DNA of 64,000 nt, from the NCBI GenBank assembly GCA_963715825.1, contig CAVQSI010000004.1, forward strand, positions 1 through 64,000. Reading direction: 5' to 3'. The translations under genes and the position numbers were made by a program. The notes below the pieces were generated by a model. It saw nothing but the letters and a program-made list of their open reading frames with translations. It searched no databases and was not told the origin of the DNA. Shown piece after piece: positions 17,429-25,511 of this stretch. Position 1 is the stretch's first letter. Every line of letters begins with the position of its first letter. This DNA is from Sva-07 sp963715825 (GTDB lineage Bacteria > Actinomycetota > Acidimicrobiia > Acidimicrobiales > Ilumatobacteraceae).

Positions 17429-19135
17429 TCAGTTCGAGCGGAGCATGCGGCCGGCGAGCACACCGGTGTGCTCGCCGTGGTCCATGAATACGTAGCCGTT
17501 GACCAGCGTGTAGTCGTAGCCGCTCGAGCCCTGCACGTAGCGGCCGGCCCCGTTGGGGAAGTCGTTCACGTACTCGGGGATCGGCAGGTGCAGGCCCTCG
17601 AAGTCGATGACGTTGACGTCGGCGAACGCTCCCGCAGCGAGGCGGCCACGGTTGGTCACACCGAACAGGTCGGCGGTGTCCGAGGTGAGCCGACGGATCG
17701 CCTCCTCGATCGACCAGCGCTGACGCTCGCGCACCCAGTAGGTGAGCAGGAACGTCGGCTGGCTCGCATCCATGATCTGGCTGACGTGCGCGCCGGCATC
17801 GGCGAGTCCGAGCGTGATCAACGGATCGTCGAGCATCGCCTCGACCGCGTTGAGGTCCTGGTTGAGGAACGGCATGCTCGCCACCAGCGCCCCGTCGGTC
17901 TCGAGGACCAGCTCGATGAACGCCGCAGCCGGGCTCACGCCGCGCTCCACCGCGATCGCGGCGAGCGACGACGCCGGATCGCAGTCGTAACGGGCGGCAT
18001 CGGAAGGGAGCACGAACACCTCGCCGAGATCAAGTGGGGTGCCGTGCACGTCGGCTTCGGAGATCAGCGTCTGGCGGAACGTGGCGTCGCGAACCATCTG
18101 CAGCTTGCGGCCGTTGACCGCACCACGCAGCTCCTTCCACGACGGCGCCCGGTCGAACGGGGTGCGCGATTCGAGGCCGAACAGGATGCCGACACCACGG
18201 GCCGTGGTCTGGGGCCGCACGTTGGCGCCGGCCGCGTTCTCGGCCTTCACGAACTCGATGACCCGCTCGTACAGATCCGGACGCCGGTTGCTCTGGGTCA
18301 GCCCGAAGCTGACGGGGCGCCCGCTGCGGCGACTGATCTCGCCCATCAGCGCGACCTCGGCGCGAGAGTTGTCGAAGGCGTCGTTGTCGCGCTCGCCGAG
18401 GCGCATCGCTCCCTCGAACACACCGGCGCCGTGTTCGCGCAGCACTTCTGCGAAGGCGAGCAGTTCGTCGGCGGCGGCGTAGGTACCCGGCACGGGGCGG
18501 CCGTCGGGCACCTTGTGCAGGAACGTCCGGCTCGTCGACACACCGAGCGCGCCGGCGGCCATTGCCTCGTCGACCAGACGGGCCATCGCGGCGATGTCGT
18601 CGCCGGTTGCCGGATCCTCGTCGAGGCCTCGCTCGCCCATCACATAGGTACGCAGCGCAGAGTGGCCGACCAGGCCACCGGTGTTCGGACCCTTCGGGAG
18701 CCGATCGATCGAGTCGTAGTACTCGCCATACGTCTCCCAGTCCCACGCGAGGCCGTCGAGGATCGCATCGGCCGGGATGTCCTCGACACTCTCCATCATC
18801 TCGGCCAGCGTCGCTCGGTCGTCGGGTCGGCACGGCGCGAACGTGACCCCGCAGTTGCCCATGACCACACTGGTCACACCGTGCCAGCAGCTCGAGGTGC
18901 CGATCGGATCCCAGGCCAGTTGGGCGTCGAGGTGCGTGTGGATGTCGACGAAGCCGGGGGTCACGAGGCGGTCGGTCGCATCGATCTCGCGACGGCCCGA
19001 GGCGGTGACGCCGCCATCGGCAGCGTCGACGATCTCGACGATTCGGTCACCGGCGATGCCCACGTCGGCCACCCGCGCCGGGGCGCCCGTGCCGTCGACG
19101 ACCGTGCCGTTCCGGATGATGATGTCGTGGTTCAT
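17429..19135 (-). CDS. N-acyl-D-amino-acid deacylase family amidohydrolase
   Basis: 568 residues from ATG 19135. The amidohydrolase signature is clear: an N-terminal beta-sandwich strand (DIIIRNGTVVDGTG), the metal motif DIHTHLDAQ, then GVTSVVMGNCGVTFAP, and a C-terminal GRLAAGAFADVNVIDFE returning to the sandwich. This matches D-aminoacylase enzymes, which use zinc to hydrolyse N-acyl-D-amino acids. Length is slightly above the family average. It is monocistronic and leftward, and the GNAT gene at 19285 is upstream on the same strand. Confidence 0.88.
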   Translation of the reverse strand: MNHDIIIRNGTVVDGTGAPARVADVGIAGDRIVEIVDAADGGVTASGRREIDATDRLVTPGFVDIHTHLDAQLAWDPIGTSSCWHGVTSVVMGNCGVTFAPCRPDDRATLAEMMESVEDIPADAILDGLAWDWETYGEYYDSIDRLPKGPNTGGLVGHSALRTYVMGERGLDEDPATGDDIAAMARLVDEAMAAGALGVSTSRTFLHKVPDGRPVPGTYAAADELLAFAEVLREHGAGVFEGAMRLGERDNDAFDNSRAEVALMGEISRRSGRPVSFGLTQSNRRPDLYERVIEFVKAENAAGANVRPQTTARGVGILFGLESRTPFDRAPSWKELRGAVNGRKLQMVRDATFRQTLISEADVHGTPLDLGEVFVLPSDAARYDCDPASSLAAIAVERGVSPAAAFIELVLETDGALVASMPFLNQDLNAVEAMLDDPLITLGLADAGAHVSQIMDASQPTFLLTYWVRERQRWSIEEAIRRLTSDTADLFGVTNRGRLAAGAFADVNVIDFEGLHLPIPEYVNDFPNGAGRYVQGSSGYDYTLVNGYVFMDHGEHTGVLAGRMLRSN

Positions 19136-19284
19136 GCCGCCTCGTACGGACTCGGGGAATCCCGGCCCAACTGCTCGGATTCGACGACGGTGATCGACGT
19201 CGGACCAAGGGTCTAGCGCGGGCGGTGGACCCCCGGCACATCAGCCACGTTCCAATTCCGTGTCGCTCCGAAACATTCGACGTG

Positions 19285-19905
19285 TCACAACTTCGTGGGC
19301 AGCAGGAGCGTCTCGGCACCGATCGGGACGAACCCACAGCTCAGGAATGCGCGCAGCGACGCAGCGTTGCCGGGTGCGACCTGCGCGAACACCGGCTCAC
19401 CGTCCGGAATCCTCGCCAACGCATCGCCGATCAGACGCCGCCCCGCACCCGCTGATCCTCCGACGAGCACCTCGACGGACACTTCCAGTCGGTCGACCAG
19501 ACCGCGGCCGATCGTGACCAGTCCGACGTCGTTGCCGTACACGCCGACGTCGCGTCGGTGCTGTCGTGAGCGCACGACCCGTGGGTGATCGTCGAGGTCA
19601 TCACGCTCCGACAACTGCCCACCGCCGACGCCGCGGGCCACCAGGACGACATCGTGCGAACCGATCCAGCCGTCGGGGCCTGCGAGCCAGCGCAGCACGT
19701 CGGGTTGCGACGCCCCGCCGAAGCCGTCCGCACCGTGCGCGACCACGTCGGCAGGGTCTCGATCCGTGAGCACGATCGAGTGACCGGTGAACTCGACGAC
19801 CGCGTGATGGTCCGCCGTCATCGGTGCCATCACGTCGACTCCCCCGTCGACGGGCGGGAACCGTCCCTCGACCGCGTCGAGCAGGATGCGGTGAAGTCCG
19901 TGCAC
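19285..19905 (-). CDS. GNAT-type N-acetyltransferase-like protein
   Basis: About 206 residues from GTG 19905 (VHGLHRILL); upstream codons overlap the divergent luciferase-like gene and are excluded. The C-terminal third (VSVEVLVGGSAGAGRRLIGD, PVFAQVAPGNAASLRAFLSC, GFVPIGAETLLLP) is the acetyl-CoA-binding half of a GNAT fold. The N-terminal half is less typical. Substrate unknown. It is transcribed divergently from 19931 across 25 bases, so both promoters must lie within the neighbouring coding sequences. Confidence 0.6.
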   Translation of the reverse strand: MHGLHRILLDAVEGRFPPVDGGVDVMAPMTADHHAVVEFTGHSIVLTDRDPADVVAHGADGFGGASQPDVLRWLAGPDGWIGSHDVVLVARGVGGGQLSERDDLDDHPRVVRSRQHRRDVGVYGNDVGLVTIGRGLVDRLEVSVEVLVGGSAGAGRRLIGDALARIPDGEPVFAQVAPGNAASLRAFLSCGFVPIGAETLLLPTKL

Positions 19906-19930
19906 GACGCTCGAGATTACGGTCGGACCC

Positions 19931-20959
19931 ATGCGTGTGGACGTGATGACGTTTCCCCGGGCGCTCGCGCTGATGGGTTCAACCGCGCAACGCACCGAGC
20001 AGGCGGGCTTCGACGGCATGCTCTTCACCGAAGGCGGCCGCACCGCCTATCCCGCCGTCACCGCTGCTGCGCTCGCCGCACCGGGCCTGGAGATGTCGAC
20101 CGGCGTCGCCGTCGCCTTCCCCCGCAGCCCGATGATCACCGCGCAGGTCGCCTGGGAACTCCAGGAGTTGACCGGCGGCCACTTCCGTCTCGGCCTCGGC
20201 ACCCAGGTGCGCACCCATGTGGTGCGGCGCTACGGCGTCGAGTTCGAACGACCCGGGCCGCGGCTGCGCGACTACGTCTCGGCGGTCAAGGCCTGCTTCG
20301 CCGGGTTCCGAGGCGAACCGCTCGACCACCACGGCGACTTCTACGACCTCGACTTCCTCAACCGGCAGTGGAGCCCCGGCCCGATCGACGCGCCCGACCC
20401 GAAGGTCGACGTCGCCGCGGTCAATCCATGGATGCTGCGCATGGCCGGCGAGGTCGCCGATGGCGTCCACGTGCACCCGATCGGCGAGCCCGGCTACCTC
20501 GACCGCCACGTCCTGCCGGCCATTGCGACAGGTGCCGCGCGGGCCGGTCGGGATCCGAGCGACATCGCCGTCATCGTGCCGGTCACCACGATCGTCGGCG
20601 ACACCGACGCCGAGATCGCACAGGCCCGTGACATGGCGCGCTCCTCGCTGTCGTTCTACGGGTCGACACCGAACTACGCGTTCATCTGGGACGAAGCGGG
20701 TTTCGAGGGCACCACCGACCGCATCCGCGCCAAACAGCGCGCCGGTGACGTCGCCGGCATGGCCGCGGAGATCACCGACGACCACCTCGCCGTGTTCTGC
20801 ACCGAAGCGCGATGGGACGACCTCGCGGATGCGCTGATCGACACCTACGACGGCATCGTCGACCGACTGGTGTTCTACAACCCCGCCTTCGACTCCCCCG
20901 AACGCTTCGAGCGCTACGGCGCCGTGGCACGGGCGATCTCCGACCGCGCGGCGAGCTGA
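19931..20959 (+). CDS. LLM-class F420-dependent oxidoreductase
   Basis: 342 residues, ATG 19931. The luciferase-like barrel is recognisable from MRVDVMTFPRAL, GLEMSTGVAVAFPRSP, LTGGHFRLGLGTQV and WMLRMAGEVADGVHVH. This layout belongs to the TIGR03617-type F420-dependent family of actinobacteria. The enzyme should reduce or oxidise an unknown organic substrate with F420. The next gene (GNAT, 20969) starts nine bases after the stop, suggesting an operon of this gene, GNAT and the trypsin-like lipoprotein. Confidence 0.88.
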   Translation: MRVDVMTFPRALALMGSTAQRTEQAGFDGMLFTEGGRTAYPAVTAAALAAPGLEMSTGVAVAFPRSPMITAQVAWELQELTGGHFRLGLGTQVRTHVVRRYGVEFERPGPRLRDYVSAVKACFAGFRGEPLDHHGDFYDLDFLNRQWSPGPIDAPDPKVDVAAVNPWMLRMAGEVADGVHVHPIGEPGYLDRHVLPAIATGAARAGRDPSDIAVIVPVTTIVGDTDAEIAQARDMARSSLSFYGSTPNYAFIWDEAGFEGTTDRIRAKQRAGDVAGMAAEITDDHLAVFCTEARWDDLADALIDTYDGIVDRLVFYNPAFDSPERFERYGAVARAISDRAAS

Positions 20960-20968
20960 AGATCGACG

Positions 20969-21409
20969 ATGGTGGACATTCGGCGCGCCGGCCCCGGCGA
21001 TCTCGACCGTCTGGTGGACCTGCACCGCGAGTTCTGCACCGTCGACGCCCACCCGTTCGATCCGGCACGAGCAGCTGCAGCGTTTGCTCCCCTGCTCGAC
21101 GACGACACGCACGGGATCGTCTGGATCGTCGACGCGCCGGCGGCGTACGCAGTGCTCACCTGGGGATGGTCGATCGAGGCCGGCGGCGCCGAGGCCGTGC
21201 TCGACGAGATCTTCGTGTCCGAGCGCGGTGCCGGCGTCGGATCCTCACTGGTCGAACACGTCGTGGACGACGGACGTCGGCGCGGCCTCGCCCGCATCTT
21301 CCTCGAGACCGAAGCGGCGAACGAGCGGGTACGAGCCTTCTACGGACGTCATGGATTTCGAACCGACGACTCGATCTGGATGGCCCACGAGTTCGTGGAC
21401 CTGTCGTGA
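20969..21409 (+). CDS. GNAT-family N-acetyltransferase
   Basis: 146 residues, ATG 20969. Standard single-domain GNAT: MVDIRRAGPGDLDRLVDLH at the N-terminus, LDEIFVSERGAGVGSSLVEH forming the acetyl-CoA loop, and ETEAANERVRAFYGRHGF near the C-terminus. Second gene of the apparent operon beginning at 19931; its stop overlaps the GTG start of the protease (GTGA). Substrate unknown. Confidence 0.85.
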   Translation: MVDIRRAGPGDLDRLVDLHREFCTVDAHPFDPARAAAAFAPLLDDDTHGIVWIVDAPAAYAVLTWGWSIEAGGAEAVLDEIFVSERGAGVGSSLVEHVVDDGRRRGLARIFLETEAANERVRAFYGRHGFRTDDSIWMAHEFVDLS

Positions 21410-22107
21410 CCACCCGACTCGTCGCCGCGGCCGTCGCTGCCCTGCTGGTCGCCGCCACCGGCTGCAACGCCGACACGGGCGCCGACACGGAGGAAGACAG
21501 CGACGCCGACCCTGCAGCGATCGCCGCCACGGTGCGCGTGCGCGCCGACGGGTGTGGTCCGCGCATCGAACTCGGCACCGGCACCGCGATCGCCGACGGG
21601 TTGGTGGTCACCGCAGCGCACGTGGTCGCCGGCGCCGACCGGATCGAGATCGTCGACCGATCGGGTGTTGCCGTCGACGCCGACGTCGTGTGGTTCGATC
21701 CCGACCTCGACGTGGCCGCGCTGCGCCCCTCGACAGAGATCGACAACGCCGTCGTGTTGCGCGAGGAGCCGGGCCGGGAAGGAGAACGAGGCCTCGTCGT
21801 GGTGATCTCGGCAGAGGGCACACCGGAGCCGCTCGCCGTGGACGTCCTGCAGCGCGTGACGATGCGCACCACCGACATCTATGGCGACGAGCGCGTCGAA
21901 CGACTGGGCCTCCGGATCGACGTCGGCATCGAGCCCGGTGACTCGGGCACCATGGTGCACCTCCCCGGTGGGGGCGTCGGCGTGGTCTGGAGCCGGAGCA
22001 CGAGCGATGCCGATCGGGCCTGGACGGTCGACCTGCCGAGCGAATTCCTCGACCCGTCGACGCGGCGCTCCCTCGTCGACCCCGTCGACGTGGGCCCCTG
22101 CCTCTGA
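21406..22107 (+). CDS. Trypsin-like serine protease lipoprotein
   Basis: 233 residues from GTG 21406, overlapping the previous stop. An N-terminal signal (TTRLVAAAVAALLVAATGC) ends at a cysteine in a TGC lipobox-like context, so it is probably a lipoprotein on the outer face of the membrane. The trypsin-like triad is visible: His in VVTAAHVV, Asp in DPDLDVAAL and Ser in PGDSGTMV. No PDZ domain follows, so it is shorter than HtrA proteases. Third gene of the operon with the F420-type oxidoreductase and GNAT. Confidence 0.8.
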   Translation: MTTRLVAAAVAALLVAATGCNADTGADTEEDSDADPAAIAATVRVRADGCGPRIELGTGTAIADGLVVTAAHVVAGADRIEIVDRSGVAVDADVVWFDPDLDVAALRPSTEIDNAVVLREEPGREGERGLVVVISAEGTPEPLAVDVLQRVTMRTTDIYGDERVERLGLRIDVGIEPGDSGTMVHLPGGGVGVVWSRSTSDADRAWTVDLPSEFLDPSTRRSLVDPVDVGPCL

Positions 22108-22145
22108 CGACGCCGCATCGCACCTGCCGAGCGGCGCAGCGAACG

Positions 22146-23441
22146 TCAGGGTTCTCCGAGCACCCGATCGGTGTAGGCGTTGCGGAACGTGCCTGCTGGA
22201 TCGAGCTTGTGGCGCCACGTCTGGAAGGTGTCCCACTCGGGGTAGCGGTGCGCCAGGGTGAGGCGGTTCTGGAAGTGCATCTTGCCCCAGTGCGGTCGAC
22301 CGTTGTAGTCGTCCATGATCTGCTCGACACCCTGGAAGTAGGCCTCGTAGGGCACTCCGACGTACTGGTGCACGGCGATCCAGCCCGAGTCGCGGCCGTT
22401 GGCGGTCGACAGCGGGATGTCGTCGCCCTTCGACGAGCGCACCTCGATCGGGAACATCGGCGGATACGGCAGGCGTGACGTGAGATCGACGATGCGGCCG
22501 ATCGCGTCGGGCACCGCGTCGAACGGGATGCCGTACTCCATCTCGACGAAGTGGACGTGTCGGGGGCTGCAGAACACACGGTCGCTGCGATCGATCACGT
22601 CACGTTCGGCCGCGGCCGACATCACGAGCTTGGCGACCTTCGGTGCGAGCGACGGAAAGCGCCGACCGACCCGACACACGGTGCCGAACGCGAGGTTCTC
22701 GCCGATCCACTTGTCGCGGACGTAGCCGGCCTTCGACTGCGGGCGGGCGGGTTCGTCGGTGCGGGTGTTGCGCTTGACCTGACACCGGCGGGCGCCGGGC
22801 ATCAGGTAGAACTCGACGTGGTCCGTCGAGCGCATCACGTTGCCGAAATCCGCGAGCACATCGGTCAGCTTCTCGATGCTCTCGACGGCGTGGAGGTTGA
22901 ACGCCGGCACGCACCGCAGGGTCACCTCGGTCAGGATGCCCAGCGCACCGATGCCGACACGGGCGACGCGCAGCAGCTCGGGCTCGTTGCGCTCGTCGGC
23001 GCGCAACACCGTGCCGTCACCGGTGACGATCTCGAGACCGACGATGTTGGTCGCCAGGTTCGCGAACTCGACGCCGGTGCCGTGCGTCGCCGTGGACGTG
23101 GCGCCCGCGATCGACTGCACGTTGATGTCGCCGAGGTTGGGGAGCGCGAGTCCGAGACCAGCCAGGTGCTCGTTGAGGTCACGCAGCCGGATGCCGGCCT
23201 GCACGGTGACGTCGTTGCCGTTGACGGCGAGCACCTGGTTCATCGCGTCGAGCGACAGCAGATGCCCGTCGGTCATCGCGGTGTCGGTGAACGAGTGGGC
23301 GCCGGCGATCACCTTGACGCGCTCGCCCGCCGCAGCGGCCATCCGCACGATGCCGGCCACGTCGTCGGTGAAACGCGGCTCGTGGACCTGCGTCGGAAGG
23401 CACCGCTGGTTGCCGGCCCAGTTCTTGGTGGGGACTGCCAT
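22146..23441 (-). CDS. FAD-linked L-gulono/D-arabinono-1,4-lactone oxidase family
   Basis: 431 residues from ATG 23441. The N-terminal FAD-binding PCMH domain contains VIAGAHSFTDTAMTDGHLLS and SIAGATSTATHGTG, and the C-terminal ALO domain ends with HWGKMHFQ and PEWDTFQTWRHKLDPAGTF, both diagnostic of sugar-1,4-lactone oxidases. No signal peptide. The Gly-Ala-His (GAHS) region is where flavin may be attached, but covalent binding cannot be judged. Monocistronic between a convergent protease gene and the mycothione reductase-like gene, whose stop region lies 66 bases upstream. Confidence 0.88.
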   Translation of the reverse strand: MAVPTKNWAGNQRCLPTQVHEPRFTDDVAGIVRMAAAAGERVKVIAGAHSFTDTAMTDGHLLSLDAMNQVLAVNGNDVTVQAGIRLRDLNEHLAGLGLALPNLGDINVQSIAGATSTATHGTGVEFANLATNIVGLEIVTGDGTVLRADERNEPELLRVARVGIGALGILTEVTLRCVPAFNLHAVESIEKLTDVLADFGNVMRSTDHVEFYLMPGARRCQVKRNTRTDEPARPQSKAGYVRDKWIGENLAFGTVCRVGRRFPSLAPKVAKLVMSAAAERDVIDRSDRVFCSPRHVHFVEMEYGIPFDAVPDAIGRIVDLTSRLPYPPMFPIEVRSSKGDDIPLSTANGRDSGWIAVHQYVGVPYEAYFQGVEQIMDDYNGRPHWGKMHFQNRLTLAHRYPEWDTFQTWRHKLDPAGTFRNAYTDRVLGEP

Positions 23442-23506
23442 GGATCCAGCGTAAACCCGCAAGCTCCGCGACACGTCAGCGACCCCCGAACGGGCGGTCG
23501 TCGATC

Positions 23507-24886
23507 TCAGCCGAGTGCGTCGAGCAGTGCGTTCTCGACCACTTCGGTCAGTGCCGGGTGGATGTAGAAGACCTGGCGGGCGACGTCCTCGGCGCGTTGG
23601 TCGAACTGCATGGCCTGGATCAGCGGCTGGATGATCGACGAGGCCTGCGGACCGAGCACATGGGCACCGAGGATCAACCCGGTCTCGGTGTCGACGAGCA
23701 CTTTGGCGAACCCGGACGTGTCGGCCATCGCCCAGCCGTACGCCGTGCCGCCGTAGTCGCGGCGACCAACGGTGAACGATCGGCCCTGCTTGATCGCTTC
23801 CTGCTCGGTCAACCCGACGGTGGCCACCTGCGGACTCGAGAACACCGCGCTCGGCACCGCCTTGTAGCTCTGGTGTCGGAGATCGTCGGGGTGGGCGATG
23901 TTCCAGAACGCGATCGCCGCCTCGGCGTTGGCGAGGTGCTTGAGCTGATGGTTGTTCGCGAGGTCACCGACCGCCCAGATGCCCGGCACGTTGGTGGCCA
24001 TCGTGTCGTCGACCGCGACGGTGCCGTGGTGGTGACAGGCGATGCCGGCGGCATCGACGTCGAGGAGGTCGCTGTTCGGTTCGCGCCCGGTGGCAACGAG
24101 CAGTTCGTCGACGATCGTCTCGCCGACGGCGCAGGTGATCTTGATGCCGTCGGCGACACGCTCGACCCTGGTGGGAATGTGGCCGAGCAACAACTCGACC
24201 CGCTCGCCGAACACCTCGGTGAAGGTGGTGGAGATGTCGTGGTCGAACTCTCGCAGCAGCGTGTTCGAGCGGTTGAAGATCGTGACGTGTGAGCCGAGAC
24301 CGGAGAACACGTGGCCCATCTCGACGGCGATGAACCCGCCGCCGATGATGCCGAGGCGTTCGGGCAACTCGGGGAGTCGCATGATCGAGTCAGACGTGTG
24401 GAACCCGGTCTCCATCAGCCCGGCGATCGGTGGGACCACCGGGCGAGCACCCGCCGCCAGCAGGATGTTCGGCGCGGTGATGCGGCGACCCTCCACGTCG
24501 AGGGTGTGCTCGTCGACGAATGCGGCGGTGCCTTCGATCAGCGTGACGTTGGGGGTTCCGGTGGCGCGGTAGTCCCGGCCGCTCGACGCGATCGGGTCGA
24601 TCAGACCGAACACGCGGTCGCGGATCGCGGCCCAGTCGGCACCGTTGAACTGGGTGTCGATGCCGAGCTTCGACGACGTCTGCGAGGCCACGGCGACATC
24701 GGCCGGATAGACGAACATCTTCGAGGGGATGCAGCCACGGTTCAGGCAGGTTCCGCCGAACACGTCACGCTCGACGATGGCGATGTTCCAGTCGTCGAGG
24801 TACGACGGAATCGAGTTGCCCGAGCCGCTCCCCACGATGATCAGATCGAAGGTCTCGGCGGACAGGTCGGGCTCGGTGATGCTCAC
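23507..24886 (-). CDS. mtr: Mycothione reductase-like pyridine nucleotide-disulfide oxidoreductase
   Basis: 459 residues from GTG 24886, the usual length for mycothione reductase. The FAD motif is IIVGSGSGNSIP, the redox-active disulfide is GGTCLNRGCIPSKM followed by FVYPADVA (typical of Mtr), NADPH site LGIIGGGFIAVEMGHV, second FAD site IWAVGDLAN, and the C-terminal dimer interface has the catalytic HPALTEVVE. It should reduce mycothiol disulfide with NAD(P)H in the cytoplasm. Upstream in-frame codons to 25012 are not used because they overlap the Nudix start. Confidence 0.88.
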   Translation of the reverse strand: MSITEPDLSAETFDLIIVGSGSGNSIPSYLDDWNIAIVERDVFGGTCLNRGCIPSKMFVYPADVAVASQTSSKLGIDTQFNGADWAAIRDRVFGLIDPIASSGRDYRATGTPNVTLIEGTAAFVDEHTLDVEGRRITAPNILLAAGARPVVPPIAGLMETGFHTSDSIMRLPELPERLGIIGGGFIAVEMGHVFSGLGSHVTIFNRSNTLLREFDHDISTTFTEVFGERVELLLGHIPTRVERVADGIKITCAVGETIVDELLVATGREPNSDLLDVDAAGIACHHHGTVAVDDTMATNVPGIWAVGDLANNHQLKHLANAEAAIAFWNIAHPDDLRHQSYKAVPSAVFSSPQVATVGLTEQEAIKQGRSFTVGRRDYGGTAYGWAMADTSGFAKVLVDTETGLILGAHVLGPQASSIIQPLIQAMQFDQRAEDVARQVFYIHPALTEVVENALLDALG

Positions 24887-24980
24887 GAAGAGAACACAAC
24901 CGACATTCCCCCCCAATCCTTCCCCAGCGGGTTCCCGCAACCCGGGCGTCGGGACCAAGGCGGGCCCTAGGGTGACGTGC

Positions 24981-25451
24981 GTGTTGGAACGACGGACAGG
25001 TGACGGGTTCATGCGGTGCAGCGACGGTCACGTGCGGTGGGGTGTCTACGGCGCCGCTGGCGTGGTGTTCGTCGTTCGCGACGCGCACAACGAGCCCATC
25101 GTGATGTTGCAGAAGCGCTCGGCGATGGCCCACGAGGGCGGCAACTGGTCGTGCGCGGGCGGCGCGCTCGACTTCGGCGAGACCCCGTACGACGGTGCGC
25201 TCCGTGAGGCCTCCGAGGAGGTGGGTGCACCCCTGAGCGCACCTCGTCTCCTCGGCGAGTACGTGTTCGAGCCGGCCAGCGACTGGAAGTACACCACCGT
25301 CGTCGTCGAGGTCGACGAGCCGTTCGGTGCGTCGATGAACTTCGAGACCGACGAGGTCGACTGGTTTCCGCTCGACTACGTCGATCAGCTCCCGCTGCAC
25401 TTCGGGTTCGCCGCGGCGTGGCCCCACCTCCGCACGATCATCGAGGGCTGA
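24981..25451 (+). CDS. Nudix hydrolase
   Basis: About 156 residues. GTG 24981 is chosen among 24972, 24981 and ATG 25011. The Nudix box is complete (GGALDFGETPYDGALREA then SEEVG), matching GX5EX7REUXEEXGU, with the beta-strand GVVFVVRDAHNEPIVMLQKRS before it. Such enzymes hydrolyse nucleoside-diphosphate-linked compounds; the substrate is not shown. It is divergent from the mycothione reductase gene and 60 bases upstream of the molybdopterin enzyme. Confidence 0.9.
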   Translation: MLERRTGDGFMRCSDGHVRWGVYGAAGVVFVVRDAHNEPIVMLQKRSAMAHEGGNWSCAGGALDFGETPYDGALREASEEVGAPLSAPRLLGEYVFEPASDWKYTTVVVEVDEPFGASMNFETDEVDWFPLDYVDQLPLHFGFAAAWPHLRTIIEG

Positions 25452-25511
25452 CGCGCCCCGACGGCGAAAACCCGCCAGCACACCTCGGTGCTGTCTCGTA
25501 GCCTGACGGGC